A program made the translations under genes and the position numbers. DNA of 64,000 nucleotides from Lepraria neglecta (taxonomy: Eukaryota > Ascomycota > Lecanoromycetes > Lecanorales > Stereocaulaceae): the NCBI GenBank assembly GCA_033220425.1, contig CM065647.1, positions 2,790,001 to 2,854,000 of the forward strand, written 5' to 3'. Shown here piece after piece: positions 32,492 to 44,543 of this stretch (position 1 is its first letter; every line of letters starts with the position of its first letter). The notes under the pieces are model-generated. The model saw nothing but the letters and a program-made list of their open reading frames with translations. It searched no databases and had not been told where the DNA came from.

Positions 32492-33461
32492 TTTGCCTTG
32501 TGTGCGATTATGTAGCTCAATGATTTTCTCGTCTCAGCCGTAGAGAATGACAGCGGGAACATACACTGCTGCCAGAGGTGCTGATCGAAACATGGAAGAA
32601 GAAATGTGAGTCTCCAAGGGTCTTTTATGCAAGGTGGGGAGGCAAGTGGAAAATGTGCAATTTGAACTAATCTCAATTGGCTGCAGTGGGTTAGTGGAGC
32701 CGAGAGCTGAACAGATCATCGGTGAAACAAGACCTTACGCGCAGAAGGGGCACAGGCAGCAGGAGAATGGCAATTGATAGCGGTCAATCGTCAAATTGAG
32801 AGCGATCTCGTAGATTCACTGCTCTTTTCGAAACAATGCCGTAGTATTTTTTTGATAGATCGGCGCGCTCGTCTGCTGATTGAGGACGATTGTGCAAAGT
32901 CATCACCCCGCTAGCGCCTATCAATGGTGTTGTGAGAATCCGACTCTCTCAAGAGTAACTCGCTGTGAGAAGGCGGGAGTTGATATGAAACGCTCCCTCC
33001 AGTCCGAAGATAGTTCCCACTCTCTTGGCAATGCGTACAGCTCCAAGGTGACTGACCCAACGGGAAAGGGAAAGAGAGTGAATGAAGGATGCCGATCCGC
33101 ATGCTGACAAAGACAAAGCGTTTTTCCCAAGCGAAACCATCAAGTTCCCGCAGCGTAACGGGGCAATACTTATTGCCGTCATCTTCTCGTGGTGGGGCTG
33201 AGATCTGCTTAGACCGCACCCTTGGGTAAGTCAACTTTTGGCACCTGGCTCTAGGTCCCTGTTTTCAACTGACGTGTATGATTACTGACTTCGGAATAAT
33301 CTACCTTGCTGCTAACTTCATTAAGCCAATTCGTGATTACCTTTCTCGTTAAGCAACACGTGGCAGTCTTCGGCCACGCGACTCTCGGCCCCTGCATTCA
33401 ACATCCCTTCTGAGCTACCATCGAGACATCGCCACGTAGGTCAACAAGTCAACAAGTCAAC
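32492..33461. other. 1 kb divergent intergenic region
   Basis: Promoter space for the leftward PTH11-like gene and the rightward P450. Just before the P450 start, 33438-33461 is a threefold tandem of GTCAACAA/GTCAACA, directly abutting the ATG. Confidence 0.6.
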
Positions 33462-35349
33462 ATGAACTGGCTGTTCGTGTTCGCTAGCTTAGTCTTCGCT
33501 ACACTAGCTTGGACGCTCATTTCCGTTATCTCCAACTACAACGCTGCCCGCAAAGTCGGGTTTCCTATCATCATCAGTCCTGTGTCACCTTTGAACCCTC
33601 TATGGATACTTACGTCGAGAGCCTTTCCAAGGATACTTCTACTAAAACATCTACCCTTTGGACTTGGCAAGTGGGCGAGATGCACCTATATGGGCTGGAC
33701 ATTCCAGGACAAGCATGCTCTGCACGATGAGCTCGGGCCTATTTTCGTTGTGGTCACGCCCAGCGGAAATGAAGTTACCGTGGCAGATCATCAGGTCGCT
33801 CATACGATCCTGTCTCGGCGCAAAGAATTTATCAAGCCAGCTGTCATGTACGGTAGGGGTTTCAAGCTTCGTTGTTCTCCTTGTTCCTTGTTGATCTTTC
33901 TACAGAACAGCTCAACGTCTTTGGCCGAAATCTGAACACGGTAAGCCGAATGTCCAAGTTTCACCCGTTGTATCGTCGACGCTAATTATTGACCTAGGTC
34001 GAAGGCGAAGACTGGCAACGTCAAAGAAGGCTTACAGCGCCGAACTTCAACGAGAGAACAAGCTCGTTGGTCTGGAATGAGGCTCTTCGACAAGCGCAAG
34101 ATATGGCTCACTCATGGACCGATGAAGGCGCAGCAGGTTCAAAAGAGACTGTCGCAGATACTGCAACACTAGCGTTACACGTACTGACCTCCGTTGGATT
34201 TGGTCTATCATATCCTTTTCACGGCGGCGTCCGAGATCTGCCACCTGGACATAGCATGACTTACCGTGATGCTCTTTCTCTTTGCTTACAAAACATTATC
34301 ACTTTTGCCATTCTCGGAAAGAAGATTTTGTCGTCATCATTCCTTCCAAGGAAGCTTCGCACACTGGGCGTTGCCACAAAGGAGTTCCAAAGGTACATGG
34401 AAGAGATGCTCTCGCATGAACGCAACATGGCTGCGAAGCGTGAGCATGGGACTGGCAATTTGATCGGAGCCCTTGTACGAGCCTCAGAAGAAGCCCAACA
34501 ATCCGGGGATAGATCAGACTCCGCTCACCTAGGCCTTACCGACGACGAGATTTTTGGGAACATCTTTGCTTTCAATCTTGCTGGGCATGAAACTACAGCA
34601 AACACTCTTGCCACTGCAATAGTGCTCCTGGCTGCTAAGCCTGAATATCAGACATGGATTGCAGAAGAGATAGATGAGGTTTTACATAGTATCGGTGACC
34701 CCAGCAAATGGGTCTACGAGGAGATGTTCCACAAACTGCAAAGATGCCTTGCTGTGATGGTACGTCTGGAATTCTACACTCCTTCCACCTCCCAAAAGAA
34801 GGTCCCTCTGACATAAGACAGTATGAGACCTTACGTCTCTATGGCTCCATAGTATTCATCCCCAAATCAACCGGTTTCCATACCCAAACCCTCACCTTGG
34901 ACGATAGAATTCACGTCCTCCCTCCAAGCACAGCCGTCAACATCAACGTTCAAGCGCTCCATACGGACCGCGACATCTGGGGTCCTGACGCCCTTGAATG
35001 GAGACCGAGTCGCTGGCTCAAATCTTCTCGTATCGACAAGGACCGGCATAAGAGCTTGACCGTAGAGACACCCATTGAGTCCGAGGCCGGGACCTTCATT
35101 CCATGGGCAGACGGTCCCCGCGCCTGTGTTGGCAAGAAATTCTCACAGGTAGAATTCGTAGCTGTTTTGGCGACCTTGTTTCAGCAGTATCAGGTGCGAC
35201 CTGTACTGCAAGATGGGGAGAGTGAGGAGGAGGGGAAGAGGGGATTGATGAAAATGGTTAACAATTCAGCTATCTCGGCTATCACTCTACAGATGCAGGA
35301 GCCTCGGAGCCGCTCGTTGAGATGGAAGAAACGAAATCTGGAATTATGA
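33462..35349 (+). CDS. Cytochrome P450, intact
   Basis: Four exons (33462-33852, 33906-33940, 33998-34759, 34822-35349) give 571 residues. An N-terminal membrane anchor (MNWLFVFASLVFATLAWTLI) is followed by helix C in VEGEDWQRQRRLTAPNFNER, helix I AFNLAGHETTANTLATAIVL, the K-helix ExxR in YETLRLYGSIVFIPKST (right after the third intron), WRPSRW, and the heme-binding FIPWADGPRACVGKKFSQVE with the Cys. All diagnostic residues are present. The acceptor and donor sites are good and keep the frame. The motif style resembles the CYP3/CYP4-like group used by fungi on hydrophobic substrates. No secondary-metabolite backbone enzyme is seen nearby, so its pathway is unknown. Confidence 0.92.
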
Positions 35350-35494
35350 AATCGCCAAATTATCGTCAAATCCATCACTAGCTTACTAGTTAAGTGACAC
35401 AACTATGATCTAATGGATCTTCCTTCTACAACTTTCTGTCTTCTAGTCCCATAATCCAAATCTCCCTATTTGTTCCTTGAGGATATGGATTGGT
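35350..35494. other. Tail-to-tail spacer
   Basis: 145 bases between the convergent P450 and AAA genes. Confidence 0.6.
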
Positions 35495-37625
35495 CTATTT
35501 CTGAGCCTTAGCCACATTCCAAGCCTCCACGACCTCAAGCACAAATTCGATATGGGAAACATCCAGCGTCTGTTTCTTCTCGCGCGCTATGGATCTGGCG
35601 CTTCCCACCGCATGTTTTATCTGCTCAAGATGTCAGTAACCAGCCATGTTGCTCAAAACAGTGTCTAATTCTCGATATAGACTTGAAAGGTGGAACAAAC
35701 TTTCTTGCTTGGCTAATTTCGTAACATCTTCATCCTTGAAGTTCGATGTTGTCCCAGCGCTAGCGTGAGCCTTTTGGATGAATGTCTTCCAGATCGTCTT
35801 CCGTGCTTTAGCGTCAAGGTCGGGGTAGTGGATGGAGAAGTGGATACGACCTGCATGAATGGAGTAATTAGCCCATGGCGTTCAGCCGCATATAATGAGG
35901 GGCTGCCTTACTGTCGAACGTGGGATCACAGTTCGCGATGCGGTTACTGGTAAGGATCAAGATCCCCTGATAATATTCTAACTGCCGTAAGAAGATCGAC
36001 ACCAGGGCATTTCGAGCCACGTCTTTAGCATCGCGCTCCTGGAGAAAGACATCCGCTTCATCAAGGAGAAGTATAGCCGACCACTTATGTGAGATTTCAA
36101 GGATCGAGGTCAACTGCTGATTGAGCTTTTCTGGCTCAGTCCCCAATTCTCCAGCGCTCACAGGATATAGCGGTCTGTTTGTGACTTTGGCAACTGCTTC
36201 CACAGTGAGTGTCTTACCACAGCCCGGATTCCCACTCAAGAGACCAATTAGACCGCGACCTTTGCCTTGGATGACGTCGTCATAGCCTGTAGGATTGGAA
36301 GAATGCTGTTTGACGAGCGAGTGGATCAAGGTCTTTTGCTTTATGCTGATGACTATGGAATCGAATGGGTCGTTACTCCATACGACTTCCTAGAGACGAG
36401 AAAAAGGGAAGCCACTTAGACTTTTTCAGCAACGTAGATTTTGAGTGTGAGACAGTCATCATTACTAACACCACTTCTTGTCGCCAAACCCAAAGCCGCC
36501 TGCATATGGCGAACAAAGCATGAGTTGATCGTCTGTGAGCTTGTTCCTATCAAGCGTTGAATGGACTGTTGGGATACATGCCCATCTTGGGTTCCAGGAG
36601 CGAAACGAGGCGGCGTCGATCACAGTACGGCCATGAGTCTAGAGTGATAGGTCAGGACAAATATCGACAACAAAATCCATTCCACAACGCGTAGAACGAA
36701 ACATATTGACTCACTCTGAAGTTGCTGCGGTCAATTTGGTATCGGTCAATCAAAATTTCTCTCAGAGCAGGTCCGCTTGTCTCCCAGAGAGTGTGACCGA
36801 CCATCCGAACGTATTTCTTGCCTCGTGCGATCAGGTCAGATTTTATTCGTGCCCAGTTTGGAGCGTATTCCAAAGGGTAGACAGTCAAGTCTTGAATCTT
36901 CCTTACTCCGTCAAATTGGTAGACTTCCAGGTCTGTGACGAAGGTTGGCTTTGCTGGCTATCTCCAAGGTCTTGGTATAGCCAAATTTGAGTTCACCGTC
37001 TGCAACCATGTCGCACACTATAAGCCAATAGGGCGATCCGTCTCTCCGGTACTTTACTTTCATGCTGCGCATGAGCAGAATCTGAGGCTGTTCCGTGAAC
37101 TCGTGGAAATGATACATTATCGTATTAGGTCTGAACAAAGCCCACAGCAGTCTGCACGTGATCTCATTGTCGGGGAGCATGTTTTCCAGACTTGCAATAC
37201 TGCTACCGTGCTCCTCCTCCACATGTTAGAATGCGACGGTCACGTCGGCAATTAATAGGGAGTCTGGGCTTTCTTTCTTCGCTTCTCGGGAAAGCCTTTC
37301 CTTTAGGCCAGATCTTGAATGGAAGAAAAGTGAGAGATCGGCCTTGGAAGCAGGGACTTGGGATCAGCATGATGGACGTAGGTTCCAGTCATAGGACTCT
37401 TACGAATGGCGGCTCCTTCTTGAGCGACAGGCTCTCAACATCTTTGTTGATCTCTATGAGTATATCGCACAAGGCCTGACTCTTAACGTCTACTTCGGTA
37501 TGGTTATGCTGCCCTTTGTGGTTGATGATGCATCGTTCGACGAGGACAGGCTTCTTCTTATCAAGCTTCTTGTCTGGCTTACCCGACTTCACAAGCTTAG
37601 TAGAATAGGTCCGCCTGAGGGCCAA
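35495..37625 (-). pseudogene. AAA ATPase (fungal, large multi-exon) with two breaks
   Basis: Exons read leftward from about 37610: VLVERCIINHKGQHNHTEVD, LCDILIEINKDVESLSL, DLSLFFHSRSGLKERL, LLWALFRPNTIMYHF, MVGHTLWETSGPAL, THGRTVIDAASF, SPYAGGFGFGDKKW, then the AAA core: Walker A in GLLSGNPGCGKTLTVEAVAK, Walker B in WSAILLLDEADVFLQERDAK, sensor ILILTSNRIANCD and HFSIHYPDLDAKARKTIW, ending VLEVVEAWNVAKAQK at 35495. Two breaks: TAA at 37228-37226 in VTVAF-stop-HVEEEHG, and a frameshift near 36950 between KTLEIAS and TFVTDLEVYQFDGVRK. The extreme 5' exon and the last intron are uncertain. The ATPase core itself is open. Family members are found in many fungal genomes, cellular role unknown. Confidence 0.75.
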
Positions 37626-37762
37626 AAAGCGTTACTGTCGACGGCCAGCAAGTAAATACAACGGAAAGAAGGAATCACTGCTCACGAGTCAAATCTAGGT
37701 AGAAATTCAACGTCAGCGTAAGTCCACAGCAACGCGCCGTCTCTCAACACGGAAACCACGAG

Positions 37763-38302
37763 ATGTCCTCCAACACTCATCCATCGAATGAAGGTCTCAT
37801 TAGGAGAGTACACTGGCCATTCCCTCGACAGGACACCCGTCGAAGTCACCTTGACGCCAAAGCACGCCTACTTCTCCAGCAGCAGCCACGCGAACCGGCT
37901 ATTTTTATTCCGCGTGGAGCTCTTTGCTTCTCCTAAAGGCCAGGAGGACGATGCCGTCTGCGTCCCAAGGAAGCCTATTCTGCTACCCAAATCAGTGCGT
38001 CTACGAGAAGTTCACTACTTCCCTCCACGAGGACAAGAGACCCATGCACTGGTTCTCACGGCAGCTTGACGAATCTCAAAGACGAGAAACCTGCGAATGA
38101 CAATGCGGCGAGCGAGTGGGATTCCCTTCACAGACTGCCTGAACGGGTGTCTCCGCCGATCGGGTCTTATCTGCGCGAAGAGGAGGATTTGGGTGGCTGG
38201 GGACCTAGCAATGCTGTCGAGGAGATTAAGCCGGATACTAATAAGGGGTCGCTGGAGCAGAAGATGGAGAAGTTTGCGACGGAGGATGATTTCTTTGCGT
38301 GA
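37763..38302 (+). CDS. Unknown protein, exon structure uncertain
   Basis: The 3' part (38070-38302) is convincing coding sequence: EKPANDNAASEWDSLHRLPE, VSPPIGSYLREEEDLGGWGP and a charged end KMEKFATEDDFFA before the stop. The 5' part is not settled. From ATG at 37788 a frame runs KVSLGEYTGHSLDRTPVEVT and SSSSHANRLFLFRVELF to 38066; a second ATG at 37763 is in the frame of the 3' part but meets a stop. An intron probably joins them, yet I could not find a clean donor. On the other strand 37770-37660 also reads well (VGGHLVVSVLRDGALLWTYA), so which strand is coded in the 5' part is open. Family not recognised. Confidence 0.5.
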
Positions 38303-38504
38303 TTATTGACTCTTGCTCCCTGGTTTGGGTGGACGGAAGATCTTGAGGATGATACATGAAGCTCATTACATAAAGCTCATTACATAGTGGATCCATCATT
38401 GTCTATAACTCTGACAAAGGCTTGTTTGTCCAAATCATTCTGAATTCTAAGTTTCATAGTACTAATAAAATACGATCCACACCCTGAAGCACCAAAATCA
38501 AGCC

Positions 38505-38830
38505 TCATACGCTTTCATTGTCATGACAGTCTTCATTTGCTTCCTCGTCCCACCACTCATCCCAATCTAACTAACAATCCTCAAAGCGATTATTTTCGGC
38601 ACCATCTAGGCACTGAAATCGCGCTTGCCGTTCTTACCAGACAGGGTTGGCCATGCAAAGGGCTTCAGCGATTTCAAGCTTCTGCGGGGTCTTGTCAGGG
38701 TCATTGAGGGTAACTTTGACTGAGCTGTCGAGAAATGGTCGACGTCGCAGTCCCTCCAGGCCGTGGCGTAGCTGGCGGGCGAGGTGACTGTAATGGACTC
38801 CTGCGGTCGCTAGGAGGCATAGTAGGCGTC
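38505..38830 (-). pseudogene. Remnant of an unknown gene
   Basis: Complementary-strand reading gives HLARQLRHGLEGLRRRPFL, DSSVKVTLNDPDKTPQKLEI and AEALCMANPVW, then a change of frame near 38650 to FQCLDGAENNRFEDC, a TAG, and an acidic end LDWDEWWDEEANEDCHDNES before TGA at 38507-38505. The composition is protein-like in all pieces. No family recognised; one stop and one frame change (or a small intron) separate the pieces. Confidence 0.4.
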
Positions 38831-39296
38831 ATAATGGGGTGAGATGTGTTATGAACGTGTTCATGAAATATGGAGGAATTGTGATTCGCGGGAGCTAGGC
38901 GATAAGCGTTGATTGGGCATGAAACGGTGGAGTATTTCTTTAGGAATATTCTGTTCATTAATAGGAAGCACGAATTATTGGCGTGTTATAGCGAAGACGG
39001 AGATGGAAGCCAATAACCATAAAGTCTTTGTGATGAAGGAGTGGAGGACCGCCTTTACCTACCTGATCGTATTTACAACAGGTCAGTTACAATTGGAGCG
39101 GAGCGGTATATTTTGTTTCGGGCGCTTCAGGAGAGAGGAGAGTCTTCTGGATTGTGTGGGTTTTGTGGGTTCAAATGCTTACTAACGAGTGCATCTCACT
39201 TGGCGACAGAAATGCCTCAGGGTGAGCCTCAAAACTACGAGAATGGGTAGTACAATGCATGGGAACGGAGGTATCCCTCTATCCAGAATCAAGTTC

Positions 39297-41024
39297 TCAT
39301 ACCAGTTCGTATCGCTTTTCCAGACTGTGCATTGTACACGCCCTATCGCCACATAAAAAGCTTTCAGACATTCCCCATCGCGTTACCATGATTTCACAAT
39401 TCATAGCTATCATTGGGTCCTTAAGCTCGTAATCACTCGGACGTAACTTCAGCTGGCCACTATGTGGAGCAATCATCTCAGAGAACGAGGCGATCAAATT
39501 GGAAAAGCAAGCGTTGCCGTTCATGCAGACCGGCGGATTGTGAGCGCTGTCAACCCTATTCCAGATAACACATTGGCCACCAAGCCTTCGGTAAGAAGCG
39601 AGAGAATACAGGAAATGCGGCACATCTCTTGGATTGAATGGCGCAACCATCTGCTCTGAGGCCACGAAATCTGCTAGGACGCCGGCCACAAGAGGGGCAG
39701 CTAAGGTAGGAGTGTCAGCGACCTCGTATGTTCCAGGCTTTGTTTCGCAACTCACAGAAGGATGTTCCAGTTAAGACTTTTGTATTTGTCGTAGAAGCGG
39801 TATCCGCGCATTGGAAATTGACGCCAGGAGCATACAGCAGTTGCTGTCCCATGGGCAGCACTTAGGACGTTGGATGTCTTGCTCCCTCGGCATTAGAATT
39901 ACCAATAGCAATGAGAAAGAATGAGGAAAGCTTATCACTCCTCGCGGCAGGTGCAGTGTCTATCGTTGTCCGCAAGCCGCCCTTTCCATCCGGATGGTTC
40001 GCATAGTTACCAGCAGAGCATACGACGAGTATACAATATCTCAGAAACCATTCTAATGTGCTGTACATCTCAGACAGAACGATATCAAGAGGAGCGTAGG
40101 GTACCAGCTGCCGGCCGTTCCAAGAAATACTTACCACGCTCACTCCACTACGGCCTTCGTGCTGGATATGGTCTAGAATGTGCGGATGATCTTCCTTGAC
40201 AGAGTCTCTCCTAAAGTCAGGCATCTTAATGACAACGAGTGTTGCTCCTTTAGGTGCGCCATAAATTCTTCCAGCGGCTTTGGACGCTGTACAGGTACTG
40301 TGACCAAATTGTTGTCCAGGTGCCTCGTCCTTCGTATCCTGACCAAGTATTTCTGCCCGAGGGGTAAAGATCCATTCGATTCGCCGCTCTTGGAAGTCTT
40401 CGTGGTGCGTGTTGATCCCAAACTCGGCATGGTAGATAAATGTCTCGTTGCGAACTCTATCCTTTGTTACGAGGCTGTGAAAGTGCTCGGAGTTTGGGCC
40501 CCACTGGCGGTGTCTGCGTTGCGTAGGTTGGCGCTGAGTAGGCTAGCGTTGATGAATACGAACCATTGGTGTTGGTTGAGGCACTTGCAAATGGCGCTTC
40601 CCCAGCAGCTCTAGCAGAGGAATTGCCATCGCTCCTGGGTTTTCGTCTTGCTGTGAATTGTTGCGGCTGGCCGAATTCATCATTGATTTGTATGGCTAGT
40701 ACCTGGAATTTCGCCCTTAGTGACGCTGGACCCACAGAGGATGATACTTAACCCGACCATCTCTTTTCGGTTGGCGATAGGCAGCTCCAGACAGGGTTAC
40801 AACCCAAAATATCTGTATTATCAGTAACCTACTATATGGTCGTAAGAAGTATAAACGTTGGCATCTCCAGCGAGTTTCTTGAGGTCATTGGTAAATGTCT
40901 TCCTTTGCTGTTAATTTAGGTTTTCCTGAGGGTCGATGACGTATTCTTCGTCCACCGCATATACATTCGTGATGATAGCAAGGCTGATAAGTATGGTCGC
41001 CAGGAGGCGGAGTGTCGTATTCAT
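39297..41024 (-). pseudogene. Subtilisin-like (S8) secreted protease relic
   Basis: Starts at ATG 41024 with a good signal peptide (MNTTLRLLATILISLAIITN) and a propeptide-like VDEEYVIDPQENLN, QRKTFTNDLKKLAGDANVYT. Downstream, IYHAEFGINTHHEDF stands where S8 enzymes have the catalytic Asp (D-T-G-I-N), which is lost; GHSTCTASKAAGRIYGAPKG keeps the His; VVCSAGNYANHPDGKGG keeps the oxyanion Asn; and DTPTLAAPLVAGVLADF replaces G-T-S with D-T-P-T, so the catalytic Ser is lost. A stop follows the propeptide start and frames change several times. So it is both broken and catalytically dead. The C-terminal region CVIWNRVDSAHNPPVCMNGN recurs in the second copy at 42.1-42.4 kb. Confidence 0.75.
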
Positions 41025-41096
41025 CCTGTCTGCGCTGCTCAATTGGAGTGGAACCGAGACGCGCCTTCTGTTCAGGATGAAATTCGGAACTTTCAA

Positions 41097-41951
41097 TCAG
41101 GCATTATGAAAGATTATACAACATATGAAGCGTGGCTACCTTTGCAATACACAGATGCGCTTTAGTTTTTTTGTTCGCATGGACTCGATTCGAAGGGGGT
41201 TAAGTCACGGTGGCACAGAACATGCTTGGCCGAAGCAAATGGGCGAGAAGGGAAAGGAGAGTGAGCGCGGCTGCATGTCATGTCCAACAAGATCAAACAT
41301 ATTTGCGTTGAGGGGTTAACTCGATGATGCAGCCTATCAGAAACCCTAGAAAATAGTACGCACACGCTGCCGAGCAATTTCGTGAAGGCAGATATATTTG
41401 CGTGAAACTTTCCTTCGATTACTTGTCTCGCCGCGTAAACCTAGAGGATGAGATTCGATATTGATCATAAGGGATAGAATGCAAAACAGGTAGTAGCGAG
41501 AGAGACAGTAACACAAACGTGCTAATTCAAGTGGTCCAATAATGTCTTCTGGCCAGGCAGCTTTGCGCACCAAAAAGCACCACGATTACGCCTTAGCACG
41601 TGCTATGGTGTGGATTCAGCGGTTACCAGGGTAGAGTGATAACAGCAGAGGAAATGGGATGGCTGGGATAATGAACCAGGCGTGTGGAAGAAATCCCAGT
41701 GTTTGGAAAGCCCCGCTAGGAATTTTGCGTGAGTCTTTTACCAGGATCGCCTTGGCGTGTTGAAGGCGTCTTCAGCCTTATCCCGGAGCATTGGCAAGGT
41801 TCCTTTGGGGTAGTGTTCGCCCAAGGGTCCTTGTAGTCATTGTCTATGGTCAGTGATTCGCATTCGGTGGAAGGCGATTGGCATGGAGCGCCTTGTCATC
41901 CCACGTAATCATACAGAAATGCGTCTATATATAAAGGTGTCCTCATACAGC
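41097..41951. other. 0.85 kb without a supported gene
   Basis: No motif recognised. Lies between the two subtilase copies and would be where the 5' part of the second copy or its promoter had been. Confidence 0.45.
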
Positions 41952-42117
41952 CTATGCTGGCCATGATGTATGTCTTCTTCTATGCTCGAGATAATTTGCC
42001 GTGCAAAAGTCCCACCGCTTTTCGACAAAGTGCCCATGCTGCACAATCATCTCACCCATATGCCCTGCCATGCTGCCATGATTCCACGCTATACTGGGCT
42101 GCTCGTTATCGCCTTCA

Positions 42118-42400
42118 CTCTGTCGTAATGTCGAGTTGATCACTTTGTGGAGCTGTCGATTCAGAGAAGGAGATATTGAAGTTAGACAAGATGGTGTCGT
42201 TACCGTTCTGTGGGGCCGGAGGGTTGTGAGCTGCGTCGACCATATTCCAAATGACGTACTCGCCACCGGGTCTAATCCAGCTAGCTCTTTTGAATAGGAA
42301 TTTGATAACATCTGGGTAATTAAAAGGCTTAAGTTGGTCCAAGGCCAAAGATCCAGCAATGACGCTGGCCACAGGAGGCGCAGCTGAAGTGAACTTGTCA
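42118..42400 (-). pseudogene. Second, partial copy of the subtilase C-terminus
   Basis: The complementary strand reads LALDQLKPFNYPDVIKFLFK, GGEYVIWNMVDAAHNPPAPQ, NGNDTILSNFNISFSESTAP. It aligns by eye with the protease relic to the left, which has GGQCVIWNRVDSAHNPPVCM, SFSEMIAP. The catalytic region is not present. The copies are in the same orientation about 2.7 kb apart, so this is a direct duplication of part or all of an S8 gene with later loss. Confidence 0.7.
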
Positions 42401-42920
42401 GAGCAGACATGAATTTAGGTTTCGTTGCAACTCACAAAGCCAGGGGGCAGCCCGCCGTGTCCAGACTCTGTAGGAAGGCACGTTCACCCTATGACTTACG
42501 CTATTTACTTAAGCTATGGCATATTCTATCGCATGGCCACAGTGGTCATGAGGTGAGTGTGACAACAATAGAGTGAACAGGGCTGGCAGGAATGCCCAAA
42601 GATGTGGAGGAGAGGGAAGAGAGTTTGGACTATCGAATTAGGACCCGTCGCTAGGAGCCACAAAAATTGCGCTTTATTTCGGAATCTGACCAGGGTTACC
42701 TTGGCGTACCAATAGCGTTTCCTGAACATTCACAGAACAGCCTTCCCAGCCTTGCAACTCAAGCGCTGCCATCATGGAACGAGATTACTGTGAGCACTTG
42801 TAGGAGCCAAATGTATAAGATGTGTCTGTTTAGGAAATTGTCTATAGACAGGACTCGCTAGTTATCAGGTTGGTCTGCTATTCGATGAGGGGAAAGAACG
42901 AACACCATGCCAGATGCTGA

Positions 42921-44543
42921 TTATGCGAGTTGCTTAATTTCTGCTGGGTCTTCAGCAGGTGTTACATATTCGGTCTTCGTGCGCTCGATCTGAACAGGAG
43001 GTGGGGGCATGGCTATCTTCTCTGGCTGTCCACCATTGGCAAGCGGGTGTTTCAGCGGCCCACTGGCGGGTACTGACTGGTCATGTACTGATGTAGTGCT
43101 AAGATTCACGCCAGGAGCTGGTTGTATGCTTGCCGGCCGACTGGAAGGGGCTGCTTGATTTAGAGATTCTGGTCGGCTGTCTTTAGGAGCCTGCTTGGAT
43201 GAAACAGCTTGGCTGTGTGGAGTGGTAGGGCGGCTACTTGGTACAACAGTCTGCGTGCGTTGGCTTTGGAAGTTGCTTGAATGTGTAGCGACGCGAACAG
43301 CGAGCGAGTGTAGCGTCGCAATGGGCTCCTTTCTCTCTTTTCCATCAACGCTTCCGACGCTCAATGCTGTCATCTCTCCATCCTCACCAGCCTCGATCCA
43401 TCGCACAGGTGCTGAGAGAAAGTAGGTCTCTGCATCCGGCCCCGGTAAGATGGTGAGGCACTCCCTGACCTGTGGGTCGAGCACGGGCAAATGCCCGTGC
43501 TCAAAATCCAAATGGCCGCCGTATTTCTTGGGTATGTTCTCGATATCAATAAAAGATGTGAGGGTGGGTAGGACTTGGTGGTGCGAGAGGATGAAGATTT
43601 TGGAGGTGGTGATAGGGTCGAACCATTTCTTGATCCAGCCCCAGACGGTAGGAAAGAACGAGGGGGCCCCGATGATCTAGGGCTTCCGTCAGTATTAGGT
43701 CCAGTTCAAGGTTGGGTGGACTATGCTCACGAAGATCCTATCCAAGGTCTCTGGATAATGAGCTGTAGCAAGTGTACTAGCATCCTGCATGTGACTCCTC
43801 AGGTTCCAGAATTGCTTCAGTCCGACCTTTGAGATATCAACAATGTTATTCGATTGATCGACCGGCGTTTCTGGATTGGGTCTCCCAGGTACGGCAGAGC
43901 ATAGAGGCATGACGAAGCGGGTGAGGTTCTCATACAGGGCGAAAAGCCGGAGCATCCGTGTAGGTGAAGGACCCTTGACCTTGGACTTGGATATTGAGGA
44001 GGTATATGCGACCATCTTCTTGGAGTCGAGTTTGCCCACTTCGTAGAGGTATACCGGTATGCCGCGTTTGTCTCGACGACCAGTCCATTGTGGGTACTTG
44101 TATCGTCAGCTTGCAGCTTGCATGGAATAGGCGGTGTACCCACCACACTCCTGGCTTCCTGGTAGTCATGTATGTCTATCTTCTCGTACAACGCGTCGAG
44201 GTGGTTTTCCTTTCGCCACAGCTCTGTGTCTTTGTATTGGTCGAAGGCGTCTTGAGGAACGAACTTCCGAGCTCGTAGGTACCGGCTGGAGAAACATTAG
44301 CGGTGCGCAGCTGAGCTGGGAGCATGAGCTGCCATACATGAGCGTGCCATCGTCATGACTGGCTCTTGCCTCATCTGTAGCAGGTGTATAGAGGCCCTCC
44401 TTAATGCAAAGCTTCTTGAACTGCTCGAAAGCAGTCTCTTCTTCGTGTGTGAGATGGCCAAGGTGACCCTTGAGTCGAGTCTCGGCTTTGGCGGCCTCGG
44501 CCGGGGGTGGGCCTTGCTGGTCTTTAGGGACGTCGTCACCCAT
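42921..44543 (-). CDS. Sec14-like CRAL-TRIO lipid-transfer protein
   Basis: Four exons (44543-44338, 44285-44144, 44096-43731, 43676-42921) give 489 residues. The N-terminus is acidic and Gln/Pro-rich with KKLCIKEGLYTPATDEA; CRAL-TRIO-N follows in DGTLIRYLRARKFVPQDAFD, across the first intron. The lipid-binding domain has YPQWTGRRDKRGIPVYLYEV, FALYENLTRFVMPLCSAV, NNIVDISKVGLKQFWNLRSH, FIIGAPSFFPTVWGWIKKWF and FIDIENIPKKYGGHLDFEHG (the GGxL end of the domain). A Ser/Pro-rich tail of about 130 residues (PASIQPAPGVNLSTTSV) follows. Sec14 proteins move phosphatidylinositol and phosphatidylcholine between membranes, acting at the trans-Golgi. No breaks. Its intron positions match those of the second Sec14 gene (53-57 kb). 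Confidence 0.93.
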
